Of a stretch of DNA of 43,417 bases, positions 8,152-15,670 are shown in pieces (the first letter of the stretch is position 1; each line of letters starts with the position of its first letter). This DNA comes from Candidatus Alangreenwoodia gallinarii (GTDB lineage: Bacteria > Bacillota > Clostridia > Peptostreptococcales > Anaerovoracaceae): the NCBI GenBank assembly GCA_904398315.1, contig CAJFPD010000054.1:1-43417 (forward strand), written 5' to 3'. The notes beneath the pieces were generated by a model that made no database searches, had not been told where the DNA came from, and was given only the letters and a program-made list of their open reading frames with translations. A program made the position numbers and the translations under genes.

Positions 8152-9285
8152 ATGAGCTATATACAGGACTTTGAAAAGCTGGTACAGGAACAGCTGAAGC
8201 GGGTGGAACGCATGAAAAACGAACCGCCTGCCATCGATTATTCCGGGTTGGATAAAATCATCATCGGCTTTGTAGACGGAGACGGCATCGGTCCCGTCAT
8301 CATGAAGCAGACGCGGAGAGTTCTCGATGAGATCCTCAGAGAAGATGTGGCGGAAGGACGAGTTGAGATGAGAACCGTCGAAGGGCTGACGCTGGAAAAC
8401 CGTGTGGCGAGAAAGGAAACGCTGCCGGCAGAGGTTCTGGAGCAGATCCGGCAGTGCAATGTCTTTCTGAAAGGACCGACGACCACTCCTAACGAGACGA
8501 TGAATATGCCGAATCTGGAGAGCGCAAATGTCGCTTTACGGCGGGAACTCGATCTGTTCGCAAATGTCAGACCGATCTCCATTCCGGAACGCGGCATCGA
8601 CTGGACGTTTTTCCGGGAAAATACAGAAGGTGAATATATCGTGGGAAGCCACGGCGTGGCGGTCAGTGATGATATGTGCGTTGACTTCAAGATCACGACG
8701 ACTCAGGGCACGGAGCGGATTGCGCGTATGGCGTTCGAATACGCGAGGGCAAACGGCAAGAACCGTGTGGAATGCGTCACAAAAGCCAATATCATGAAGA
8801 AGACGGACGGTAAGTTCCTGGAAGTCGTACATAAAGTGGGAGAAGAATATCCGGATATCCGCGTGGAAGACTGGTACATCGACATCATGACGGCAAATCT
8901 GATCAACGAAGAAATGCAGAAGGATTTCCAGGTTTTCGTCATGCCGAATCTGTACGGCGATATCATCACCGATGAGGCAGCCCAGATTCAGGGCGGCGTC
9001 GGCACAGCCGGCAGCGCCAACATCGGAAACCGCTATGCCATGTTTGAGGCGATTCACGGCAGCGCTCCGCGTATGGTGGAAGAGGGAATCGAGGACAGAG
9101 CAAATCCGGAGAGTCTGATGAAGGCGGCGGAGCTGATGCTTCGTCACATCGGGTTTGCGCAGGAAGCTGACCGGCTGAGAAAAGCGGTGGACATCGCAGC
9201 AGCGGATCCTTCCCTTCACATGACAGGCACGAAAGAGGGAAGTACGACAGAGGAATTTACGGAAGCGGTTTTGAAAGCGCTATAG
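8152..9285 (+). CDS. Isocitrate dehydrogenase (isocitrate/isopropylmalate dehydrogenase family)
   Basis: Oxidative decarboxylation of isocitrate to 2-oxoglutarate is the likely reaction, given aconitase immediately upstream. 377 residues; GFVDGDGIGPVIM opens the fold after a ~35-residue N-terminal helix, and ESANVALRRELDLFANVRP carries the Ser, Asn and Arg that bind isocitrate. FRENTEGEY, MTANLINE and NLYGDIITDEAAQ supply the Tyr, Lys-region and Asp metal ligands. The cofactor loop reads HGSAPRMVEEG: it has neither the Lys-Tyr pair of NADP enzymes nor the Asp-Ile of typical NAD enzymes, so cofactor use cannot be read off. A three-residue longer substrate loop (TTPNETMNMPNLES) also sets it apart from the E. 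coli type. AGGAGG precedes the ATG. A 3-isopropylmalate role is less likely from context. Confidence 0.85.
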   Translation: MSYIQDFEKLVQEQLKRVERMKNEPPAIDYSGLDKIIIGFVDGDGIGPVIMKQTRRVLDEILREDVAEGRVEMRTVEGLTLENRVARKETLPAEVLEQIRQCNVFLKGPTTTPNETMNMPNLESANVALRRELDLFANVRPISIPERGIDWTFFRENTEGEYIVGSHGVAVSDDMCVDFKITTTQGTERIARMAFEYARANGKNRVECVTKANIMKKTDGKFLEVVHKVGEEYPDIRVEDWYIDIMTANLINEEMQKDFQVFVMPNLYGDIITDEAAQIQGGVGTAGSANIGNRYAMFEAIHGSAPRMVEEGIEDRANPESLMKAAELMLRHIGFAQEADRLRKAVDIAAADPSLHMTGTKEGSTTEEFTEAVLKAL

Positions 9286-9471
9286 ACAAGACAGCGGGAA
9301 AGCAGAAACACGGCTGAACGTCCGGCCGTTCTGTTCCGCCGGCACCGGATCCGGTCTCTTCTCTGCGTCAGGGAAAGATTCCTCTTCCGGGAGGCGGAAA
9401 AAGCGCCGTCTGCAGTCTGCGTTTTCAGAGAGGCGGAAAAAAGGAGGCATAAGAAAAGGAGGCACTAAGAT

Positions 9472-10155
9472 ATGTATTACCAGAATGCAAAAGATGATGT
9501 GGTATCGGGACTCCCTCTTGCCATTAATATCTTTATCAAGCTTCGGGAGGAAATACTGCAGGGCATGCTGAAGAACGGCGAAAAGCTTACGGAACAGAGA
9601 ATCTGCAACAAGTATAACGTCAGCCGGACGCCTGTAAGAGAGGCATTCCGCCTGCTGGAGCAGGAGGGCCTGATCGCTATGATTCCGAATCGCGGGGCTT
9701 TTGTCACAGGCTTCGAAGAGCAGGATGTGGCGGATATGTACGAGATGCGGAAGGTATATGAGGTACTCGCTTTCGAGTGGGCCATCGAGCGCATTACGCC
9801 GGAGGAACTGGAGGAAATCCGCAACGTCTACGAACTGATGGAATTTTATACTCATAAAAAAGAATATGAAAAATCCTCTGAGCAGAACGTGCATTTCCAT
9901 GAGCTTCTGTACAGAGCATCCCACAACAGGCTGTTAACCCAGATTCTGACGAGCTATCAGTATTACACAAAGCAGTTTCAGATTTCCTCTGAAGTCAAAT
10001 ATGAACATATGGAAGAACTGCTGGAGGAGCATCATGAAATTCTTCAGGCGCTGGAGACAAAGGACGCTCCGCGCGGAATCGCCGTTATAAAGAGACATCT
10101 CGAAGGATCGAAGGAACGTGCCGGTTACGGTGCTTTCCGCAGCTATGAGGTTTAG
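9472..10155 (+). CDS. GntR-family transcriptional regulator, FCD subfamily
   Basis: 227-residue repressor-type regulator. The N-terminal winged helix (about 15-80) has the GntR signature LREEILQGMLKNGEKL, recognition region VSRTPVREAFRLLEQEGLI and the wing PNRGAFV. The C-terminal all-helical FCD domain (about 90-215) shows DMYEMRKVYE, a His-containing FHELLYRASHN and EEHHEILQAL, the usual metal/ligand-binding histidines. Two copies of AAGGAGG precede the ATG (9441-9447 and 9456-9462); the nearer has ideal spacing. It follows isocitrate dehydrogenase after 186 bases with no obvious terminator. Best guess: it controls acn-icd through the palindrome at 6056-6067. Ligand unknown. Confidence 0.92.
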   Translation: MYYQNAKDDVVSGLPLAINIFIKLREEILQGMLKNGEKLTEQRICNKYNVSRTPVREAFRLLEQEGLIAMIPNRGAFVTGFEEQDVADMYEMRKVYEVLAFEWAIERITPEELEEIRNVYELMEFYTHKKEYEKSSEQNVHFHELLYRASHNRLLTQILTSYQYYTKQFQISSEVKYEHMEELLEEHHEILQALETKDAPRGIAVIKRHLEGSKERAGYGAFRSYEV

Positions 10156-10179
10156 CGGCGGGGAGGCGAAGAGACGACA

Positions 10180-10821
10180 GTGAAAGAAAAAAAGATACTG
10201 AACCGGCAGGAGACAGACAGAGTTCTGCAGATTCTGGCGGATACTTATCCCGATGCCGGCTGCGCTCTTCATTTTTTCAGTATTTACCAGCTTCTGACAG
10301 CGGTAGCGCTGTCCGCCCAGACGACAGACAAAAAAGTCAATCAGGTTACGGAAGAGCTCTTCCGGCTGTGTCCGACGGCAGCAGAGATGGCGGAATTCGA
10401 CGAGGAAGAGCTGCAGCGGATTCTGAAACCCATCGGCATGTACCGGTCCAAAGCGAAAAATACCATAGCCATGAGCCGGGCCCTTATGGAAAAATACGGA
10501 GGACAGGTGCCGGAGGATCAGAAACTTCTGGAGGAACTGCCGGGTGTGGGAAGAAAGACGGCAAACGTGGTGATGTCGGTGGGCTTCGGCCATCCGCGTA
10601 TTGCGGTGGATACCCATGTGTTCCGCGTGTCGAACAGGATCGGTCTCGTGGATGAAAAGGATGTGCTTTCCACGGAAAAAGCGCTGATGGAGACAATTCC
10701 GCGTGAGCAGTGGACCGTAAATCATCATCGTCTGATCTGGCACGGAAGAATGATCTGCACGGCGAGAAATCCTCAGTGCGATACCTGCCCTCTGACGGAG
10801 ATCTGTCTGAAAAAGCTGTGA
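10180..10821 (+). CDS. nth: Endonuclease III
   Basis: DNA glycosylase/AP lyase that removes oxidised pyrimidines in base excision repair. 213 residues. The helix-hairpin-helix LPGVGRKTANVV contains the Schiff-base lysine K126, and IAVDTHVFRVSNRIGL contains the catalytic aspartate D144. The C-terminus has the [4Fe-4S] spacing C-x6-C-x2-C-x5-C (CTARNPQCDTCPLTEIC). Start is a GTG at 10180, 24 bases after the GntR stop; GGGGAGG at 10160-10166 is a little far (13 bases), so the exact start is less sure than the identity. Probably transcribed with the GntR gene. Confidence 0.96.
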   Translation: MKEKKILNRQETDRVLQILADTYPDAGCALHFFSIYQLLTAVALSAQTTDKKVNQVTEELFRLCPTAAEMAEFDEEELQRILKPIGMYRSKAKNTIAMSRALMEKYGGQVPEDQKLLEELPGVGRKTANVVMSVGFGHPRIAVDTHVFRVSNRIGLVDEKDVLSTEKALMETIPREQWTVNHHRLIWHGRMICTARNPQCDTCPLTEICLKKL

Positions 10822-10906
10822 TACGGCGTGCGGAGATGTACGGAAATATGAAAGTACGGATTTGTGTGCAGATACGGAAAGGACGGAGAGCGGAAAGGCG
10901 GAAAAA

Positions 10907-12166
10907 ATGGGAAATATGTCATTTTACGGCTGTGACGTGTCAGAACTGGCGTCTGAATACGGAACGCCGCTTTATATCATATCCGAGGAGAATATCAGAG
11001 AGCGCTGCAGAGAGATGAAGAGCGAATTTCTCGACCGCTATGAAAATACAAAAGCGGTGTATGCTAGTAAGGCATGCCAGATTCTGGAAGTTCTGAGGAT
11101 TATCGCTTCCGAGGGCATCGGTCTTGACGTCGTGTCGGGCGGAGAACTGTACGCGGCTCTGAAGGCGGGCTACGATCCGTCCAAAATAGAGTTTCATGGA
11201 AACACGAAGAGCGAACGTGAGCTGAAAGAGGCTCTGAACGCCGGTGTGGGGACGATCGTCGTGGACAACCTTTCGGAACTGGCTCTGCTGGATCGTATGT
11301 CCGGCGAAGCCGGAATCGTCTCTTCCGTGCTTCTGAGGGTGACACCGGGAGTGGACAGTCATACCCACGAATATATTTCCACAGGACAGCTGGATTCCAA
11401 ATTCGGCTTTTCTGTGGAAGAGATTATCGGCGGTGCGGCACAGCGGGCACAGAAATCCCCGAACATCGATCTGCGGGGATTTCACTATCACGTCGGGTCC
11501 CAGCTGCACGATAATTCTTCTCATATTATGGCTGCGGAGATCATTCTCGATATGCTGCTTGAGCTCGGAAAAAAGACCGGATACGAGGCGAGGGAGATCA
11601 ACTGCGGCGGCGGATTCGGCGTGCAGTATGCCGGAGATCCCGAGAGGCCGAAGGTTTCCTTTTTCATGGATCCTGTGATGGAAAAGATCGAAACCTTCTG
11701 CCGCAAAAACGGTATGGAACGACCGGCGGTGACCATCGAACCGGGCCGTTGGGTCGTGGGTGAAGCCGGCATTACGGTATACGAGGTAGGCGCTGTCAAG
11801 ACGAATGCGGCGGGACGGACTTATATCGGCGTAGACGGAGGATATCCGGATAATCCGCGTCCTGCTCTCTACGGAGCAAAATACGACGTGCGCGCCGTGG
11901 AAAAAGCGGATCTGCCCTGCGACCGGAAAGTGACCGTCGCGGGAAAGTGCTGTGAGTCAGGGGATATTGTGGCCTGGGATGTGATGCTTCCGGAGCTTTC
12001 ACGCGGTGATCATATCGCGGTACTGTGTACGGGGGCGTACAATCACTCGATGGCAAACAATTACAACAGGGTGCCTAAACCCGCCGTCGTCGTGGTAAAT
12101 AAAGGAAAAGCACGTCTGGCGGCGAGAAGGGAAACCTATGAAGACATGATACGTCTCGAGCTGTAA
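10907..12166 (+). CDS. lysA: Diaminopimelate decarboxylase
   Basis: PLP enzyme converting meso-diaminopimelate to lysine, the last step of lysine synthesis. 419 residues from the ATG at 10907. The PLP lysine is in VYASKACQ; HYHVGSQ, EINCGGGFGV and EPGRWVVGEAG are the alanine-racemase-type barrel motifs that bind the phosphate and substrate, CCESGDIVA carries the active-site Cys from the partner chain, and GAYNHSMANNYN is the C-terminal family signature. ATG codons at 10907 and 10916 are both possible; the first has a weak AAGGCGG upstream. An in-frame GTG-type extension to 10862 has no family support. Monocistronic, with a strong terminator just after it. DapF, the epimerase before it in the pathway, is at 28421. 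Confidence 0.95.
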   Translation: MGNMSFYGCDVSELASEYGTPLYIISEENIRERCREMKSEFLDRYENTKAVYASKACQILEVLRIIASEGIGLDVVSGGELYAALKAGYDPSKIEFHGNTKSERELKEALNAGVGTIVVDNLSELALLDRMSGEAGIVSSVLLRVTPGVDSHTHEYISTGQLDSKFGFSVEEIIGGAAQRAQKSPNIDLRGFHYHVGSQLHDNSSHIMAAEIILDMLLELGKKTGYEAREINCGGGFGVQYAGDPERPKVSFFMDPVMEKIETFCRKNGMERPAVTIEPGRWVVGEAGITVYEVGAVKTNAAGRTYIGVDGGYPDNPRPALYGAKYDVRAVEKADLPCDRKVTVAGKCCESGDIVAWDVMLPELSRGDHIAVLCTGAYNHSMANNYNRVPKPAVVVVNKGKARLAARRETYEDMIRLEL

Positions 12167-12203
12167 GGAGTTCCGGAAAAGTTAAAAGAAAAGCAGGTGT
12201 TGC

Positions 12204-12238
12204 CGGCATATCGGAAAATTTTCCGATATGCCGTTTTT
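12204..12238 (+). terminator. Strong intrinsic terminator after lysA
   Basis: CGGCATATCGGAAAA (12204-12218) and its exact reverse complement (12219-12233) form a 15-bp perfect inverted repeat, followed by five T residues. Confidence 0.9.
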
Positions 12239-12297
12239 ATGTCAGGGTCCTACTTTTTCTGTTTTCTGAAAATGCCGTCTGTGATATGTTTTTACGA

Positions 12298-12326
12298 TTG
12301 ACAATGATAAGGTACCTGTCTATAAT
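12298..12326 (+). promoter_or_regulatory. Consensus sigma-A promoter of the marR-MFS operon
   Basis: TTGACA (12298-12303), 17-bp spacer, TATAAT (12321-12326): a perfect consensus, implying strong transcription unless repressed. Confidence 0.92.
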
Positions 12327-12341
12327 AATAAGGTACCTTAT
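12307..12341. promoter_or_regulatory. Paired MarR operator candidates
   Basis: ATAAGGTACCT occurs at 12307-12317, between -35 and -10, and again at 12328-12341 as the 14-bp perfect palindrome ATAAGGTACCTTAT over the transcription start. The copies are 21 bp apart, two helical turns, so dimers would bind the same DNA face. Typical of MarR autorepression; binding is inferred. Confidence 0.75.
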
Positions 12342-12353
12342 GGAGGAGTGGGA

Positions 12354-12797
12354 ATGGAACTGAAAGATGAAGAGATCGTAGAGCTGTTTTTTGATGTCGT
12401 CAAGCAGAACAGGAGATATTCCGAGAAGCGGTACGGCAGCATGCATCCTTTCCGGGGACAGTATTACTGCCTGATGGTGCTCTCCAATGCAGGAGAGCTG
12501 AATCAGAAAGAGCTGGCGCATCTTCTGGGAATCCGGCCCTCCTCGGCCGGCGAGCTTATCGCGAAGCTGGAGCAGAAGGGATGGGTGCGCAGAAAGAGCC
12601 ATCCGTCCGACAGGAGAAGCAGTATCGTCTCCCTGACGAAGGAGGGAGAGATCGCAGCGGAAGAAGCCGTGAAGAAACGGGCGAAGCTGCACAGCGATAT
12701 GCTGGAGGAACTGACGGAAGCGGAAAAGACAGCTTTTTACGACGCACTGAAGAAAATACAGCATCACTACATATCCACGGAGAGTCAGAATGAGTGA
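12354..12797 (+). CDS. MarR-family transcriptional regulator
   Basis: 147-residue winged-helix regulator. The DNA-binding core is visible as GELNQKELAHLLGIRPSSAG (helices 3-4), LIAKLEQKGWVRRKSHPSDR (wing, with the family's D-x-R) and SIVSLTKEG. Flanking helices form the dimer interface. I start at the ATG at 12354, 7 bases after GGAGG (12342-12346); a GTG at 12348 lies too near that site. The end overlaps the transporter start by 8 bases. It very likely represses its own operon through the paired palindromes over the promoter and is released by a drug or metabolite. The ligand is unknown. Confidence 0.92.
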   Translation: MELKDEEIVELFFDVVKQNRRYSEKRYGSMHPFRGQYYCLMVLSNAGELNQKELAHLLGIRPSSAGELIAKLEQKGWVRRKSHPSDRRSSIVSLTKEGEIAAEEAVKKRAKLHSDMLEELTEAEKTAFYDALKKIQHHYISTESQNE

Positions 12798-14208
12798 ACA
12801 GATACAAAAAAAACCTGAGATGACCAGGCGGAAGAGAAATATGATCTTTCTCAATCTTGTCATCACCTGCATCGCATCGTCTATGCTGGCCACCGCTCTG
12901 ACGACGGCGCTGCCGGCCGTTATAGAAGATCTGGAGATCAGCGTTACCACGGGACAGTGGCTGACCAGCGGATATTCTCTGGCCATGGCTATCATCATGC
13001 CGCTGACCGCTTTTCTGATCACGCGTTTTCCCACACGACACCTGTATCTGACGGGAATATCCGTCTTTCTCGCAGGGCTCGTGCTCTGTATCATCGCGCC
13101 GAATTTTCCGGCTGTCATGGCAGCCAGAGTTCTGCAGGCTGCGGGAAACGGAATCCTTTCCTCGATGGCGCAGGTTATTATCCTGTCGATTTATCCTGCG
13201 GAGGAGAGAGGAACAGCCATGGGATGGTACGGACTGTCCATCGGTGCGGCTCCTGTCATCGCACCGACGGTAGCCGGCTTTATCGTAGATCTCATCAGCT
13301 GGCGCGCGATCTTTGCCATCGCGGCGGTCATCATGGCGGCGGCGCTGATTACGGCGTGCTTTGTCTTTGACGATGTGCTGGAGACGTCGAAAAAGAAATT
13401 CGATATGCCGTCGTTTATCATCAGCATTTTCGCGTTCGGCGGAATCACGCTGGGAATCGGAAATATCGGCAGCTATGATTTTCTGAGTCCTCAGGTGCTT
13501 CCTGTGCTGATCGTCGGCGGGGCCGCGGCTGTCATCTTCGCTTACCGGCAGCTTCGCACGGAACAGCCGTTTTTAGAGCTGAGAATCCTGAAAAACAGAA
13601 ATTATTTTCTCAGCGTGGCGGGAAGTATGCTCCTGTATTTCGTCATGATGGGATCATCGATCCTCATGCCGCTGTACGCTCAGTCCGTCATGGGGTATTC
13701 CGCCACAGTCTCCGGTCTGATCGTGCTGCCGGGATCCGCCGTCATGGCTGTTATCAGTCCTTTTGCGGGACGGATTTATGACAGGCTGGGCATCAGGATA
13801 CTGTTTGTGACCGGATCGTCAGCGATGCTTCTGAGCTGCCTTGGGATGGTTTTCGTCCACACGGGCACTCCTGTCATCGTGGCGGCTCTGTGGAATGTGC
13901 TGCGCTGTGCTTCCATCGGCTTTCTCATGATGCCGTTTGTCACCTGGGGAACGGAGAGTATCCGGAGAGATCTGACAGCTCACGGTACAGCACTCCTGAC
14001 GTCTCTGCGCACGGTGGCCGGAGCCGTGGGAACGGCGGTTTTCGTTGCGGTCATGTCATCGGTGGCGGAAGGGTCCGCGGAAAAGTACGGTTCTGAGGCA
14101 TCCATGCACGGAATCAATATCGCTTATCTCTGCATGGGATGTGTGACCGTCCTGCTGCTTCTGATCGGGATTTTCGGAGTCAGGAACGGGAAAAAGAGAA
14201 CGGAATGA
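12790..14208 (+). CDS. MFS multidrug efflux transporter (DHA2, EmrB/QacA type)
   Basis: 472-residue membrane protein with about 14 hydrophobic segments, as expected for the drug:H+ antiporter-2 family. TM1 carries ASSMLATALTTALPAV, a form of the family's D-x-TIVNVALP motif that lacks its acidic residue. WLTSGYSLAMAIIMPL marks TM2, and YGLSIGAAPVIAPTVAGF in TM5 is the antiporter motif C (GxxxGPxxGG-like). The N-terminus is cytoplasmic and basic (MTRRKRN). Translationally coupled to marR by an 8-base overlap, so the pair forms an inducible efflux operon. Substrate cannot be inferred. Confidence 0.9.
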   Translation: MSEQIQKKPEMTRRKRNMIFLNLVITCIASSMLATALTTALPAVIEDLEISVTTGQWLTSGYSLAMAIIMPLTAFLITRFPTRHLYLTGISVFLAGLVLCIIAPNFPAVMAARVLQAAGNGILSSMAQVIILSIYPAEERGTAMGWYGLSIGAAPVIAPTVAGFIVDLISWRAIFAIAAVIMAAALITACFVFDDVLETSKKKFDMPSFIISIFAFGGITLGIGNIGSYDFLSPQVLPVLIVGGAAAVIFAYRQLRTEQPFLELRILKNRNYFLSVAGSMLLYFVMMGSSILMPLYAQSVMGYSATVSGLIVLPGSAVMAVISPFAGRIYDRLGIRILFVTGSSAMLLSCLGMVFVHTGTPVIVAALWNVLRCASIGFLMMPFVTWGTESIRRDLTAHGTALLTSLRTVAGAVGTAVFVAVMSSVAEGSAEKYGSEASMHGINIAYLCMGCVTVLLLLIGIFGVRNGKKRTE

Positions 14209-14254
14209 TGCTTCCGTCTCAGGAAGGCCGGATGAAAGAAAAAAGTATAAAAAA

Positions 14255-14303
14255 GGCAGAAAAACAGCGTTTCTCCTCCGCGGGGAAACGCTGTTTTTCT
14301 GCC
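14255..14303. terminator. Bidirectional intrinsic terminator between the MFS gene and the SEC-C gene
   Basis: GGCAGAAAAACAGCGTTTC (14255-14273) pairs perfectly with 14285-14303, a 19-bp stem. On the plus strand the inner stem is followed by a T run inside the right arm; on the minus strand the full stem is followed by six T residues (complement of 14249-14254). It serves both converging genes. Confidence 0.9.
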
Positions 14304-14321
14304 GGATGGCAGTCTGCGGGA

Positions 14322-14822
14322 TCAGAGATTTTTACCGCAGCATTTTTTGTATTTTTTTCCGCTTCCGCACGGACACGGATCGTTTCTGCCGATTTTCGGC
14401 TCTTTGACGACTGTCTTGGAGCGGCGGTAGGATTTCGTAATCTCAGCCCGCTTTTCTTCGCTGAGTATTGAATCCCACTCCGGAAGAGTGTAAAGGTAGT
14501 CCGCCTTCGCGTCCAGCATATTGAAGTAGAGCTTTTCCAGATCGATATCCAGCTCAAATTCGGAGTCCTCGGTCATATCTTCGACGTTGAGTTTCTGACG
14601 CAGACTGTCGTTGATGCCGTCGAGAAAGCCCATGAAGAGGACTTTGTCCACGCCGAGTTTTTCCGCCTGTTCTCCGATCGTTCCCTTCATCTTCACCGAC
14701 GGATCGGAGAGTATCGAACGATAGATTGTCGTCTCCGCCGCGGAATATCTGTTCCAGAAATCCTGGAAACTGTCCTGGGTCTGATTTTCGTAGAGGTCAA
14801 CCCAATCCTGATACAATGCCAT
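14322..14822 (-). CDS. SEC-C metal-binding domain protein of unknown function
   Basis: 166 residues. The C-terminus is a SEC-C zinc motif, [18 protein letters not shown], the same type found at the end of SecA, where it binds zinc and ribosome or SecB. The preceding ~140 residues are acidic and mainly helical ([36 protein letters not shown]) and resemble small clostridial proteins of unknown function; I do not recognise a catalytic motif. Start at 14822: GAAGGAG lies 8 bases upstream on the minus strand. A longer reading with an upstream ATG would place that site inside the gene. Divergent from trmL with overlapping promoters. Confidence 0.85.
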   Translation of the reverse strand: MALYQDWVDLYENQTQDSFQDFWNRYSAAETTIYRSILSDPSVKMKGTIGEQAEKLGVDKVLFMGFLDGINDSLRQKLNVEDMTEDSEFELDIDLEKLYFNMLDAKADYLYTLPEWDSILSEEKRAEITKSYRRSKTVVKEPKIGRNDPCPCGSGKKYKKCCGKNL

Positions 14823-14856
14823 ATCATCTTCTCCTTCATTATCATTTGCGGCGTTC

Positions 14857-14885
14857 ATTATATCATAAGATTTGACAGAAGTCAG
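14857..14885 (-). promoter_or_regulatory. Promoter of the SEC-C gene
   Basis: On the minus strand, CTGACT, 17-bp spacer and an extended -10 TGATATAAT (TATAAT at 14862-14857). The -35 overlaps the spacer of the divergent trmL promoter. Confidence 0.65.
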
Positions 14886-14900
14886 CAATATTGTTATTCT
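14872..14900 (+). promoter_or_regulatory. Promoter of trmL
   Basis: TTGACA (14872-14877), 17-bp spacer, TATTCT (14895-14900). It shares DNA with the divergent promoter, so the two compete for RNA polymerase. Confidence 0.65.
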
Positions 14901-14942
14901 GAAAAACAGCGTGAAAAATCTGCAGAGAAAGGCGGCGAAAAA

Positions 14943-15428
14943 ATGCAGGAAAAAAAATATCCGTTTCATGTGGTTCTGGTGGAGCCGGAAATTCCGCCGA
15001 ATACGGGAAATATTTCCCGTACCTGTGCGATTACCGGTGCCAAGCTCCATCTGGTGAAGCCGCTGGGGTTTTCCATCGACGACAGGGCGCTCCGGCGCGC
15101 GGGTCTTGACTACTGGGATCATCTCAATCTGGAAGTACATGAAAATCTCCTGTCTTTTATGGAAAAATATGGTAATGAAAAACTCTACCTGGCTACCACT
15201 CACGGAGGCGTCCGGTATACAGATGTTAGCTATGAAAAGGGTTCATTTCTCCTTTTCGGCAGAGAGACAGCGGGACTTCCGAAAGATCTCATAGCGCGGT
15301 ATCCCGATACGGCCGTCCGCATTCCCATGGGAAAGGACAGCGATCTACGCTCCCTGAATCTTTCCAATTCGGTGGCGATCGTACTGTATGAAGCGCTGAG
15401 ACAGCACGGCTTTCCCGATCTCGTCTGA
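14943..15428 (+). CDS. trmL: tRNA (cytidine(34)-2'-O)-methyltransferase TrmL
   Basis: SPOUT-family methyltransferase that 2'-O-methylates the wobble base of tRNA-Leu isoacceptors. 161 residues, the size of the minimal TrmL/YibK proteins, which act as dimers without an extra RNA-binding domain. The knot is visible as [19 protein letters not shown] at the N-terminus, [15 protein letters not shown] in the middle and the C-terminal [20 protein letters not shown], which carry the cofactor loop and catalytic Arg. Separate promoter; the SEC-C gene runs the other way. It ends 242 bases before rpoN. Confidence 0.94.
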   Translation: MQEKKYPFHVVLVEPEIPPNTGNISRTCAITGAKLHLVKPLGFSIDDRALRRAGLDYWDHLNLEVHENLLSFMEKYGNEKLYLATTHGGVRYTDVSYEKGSFLLFGRETAGLPKDLIARYPDTAVRIPMGKDSDLRSLNLSNSVAIVLYEALRQHGFPDLV

Positions 15429-15483
15429 GTCTGGTGAGGCCGCCGGGATAAGCATAAAGGTGTATTTCGGAAGTCGTTTATGA

Positions 15484-15489
15484 TATAAT
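15484..15489 (+). promoter_or_regulatory. Extended -10 promoter upstream of rpoN
   Basis: TGATATAAT, an extended -10 with only a weak -35 (TGTATT, 17 bp upstream). Start would be near 15496. A second possible promoter lies at 15587-15616 (TTGACG, 18 bp, CATAAA), nearer rpoN. Confidence 0.5.
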
Positions 15490-15503
15490 AAAAAAGGACT
15501 GAA

Positions 15504-15590
15504 ATGACCGGCGGTATCGGCGGCAGTACTGTCAGAGCCGTCAGAGACGGCCGGCGTTTTTCTGTGTTCTTTTGGAGGCTTACCGTTTGA
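15504..15590 (+). CDS. Possible 28-codon leader ORF upstream of rpoN
   Basis: ATG with AAGGA six bases before it, then 28 codons (MTGGIGGSTVRAV start, WRLTV end) and a TGA. It spans a GC-rich hairpin followed by five T residues (15537-15561), which is the layout of a leader peptide with an attenuator. Against it: the -10 at 15484-15489 would start the transcript almost at the Shine-Dalgarno site, and I know no family for the peptide. It may be chance. Confidence 0.25.
   Translation: MTGGIGGSTVRAVRDGRRFSVFFWRLTV
15537..15561 (+). terminator. Terminator-like hairpin in the rpoN leader
   Basis: GCCGTC-AGA-GACGGC (15537-15551), then CGGCG and five T residues. A competing longer stem pairs CCGGC (15508-15512) with GCCGG (15550-15554) directly before the T run. 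Could end trmL transcripts or attenuate rpoN. Confidence 0.45.
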
Positions 15591-15670
15591 CGGAGTTCTA
15601 TTCAAAGCGGCATAAAGCCGGTAAGGTTTTATTTCAAAATTCAGAGATTTAATCGGATAAGAGGAAAAAG

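Noticed and set aside
10822..10906. Lysine riboswitch before lysA
   Set aside because: Only 85 bases separate nth and lysA; the lysine aptamer needs roughly twice that and none of its conserved junction sequence is visible.
14823..15203. N-terminal extension of the SEC-C protein to about 293 residues
   Set aside because: The extension overlaps trmL in antisense and would place a good Shine-Dalgarno site and an extended -10 promoter inside the gene. The 166-residue form is better supported.
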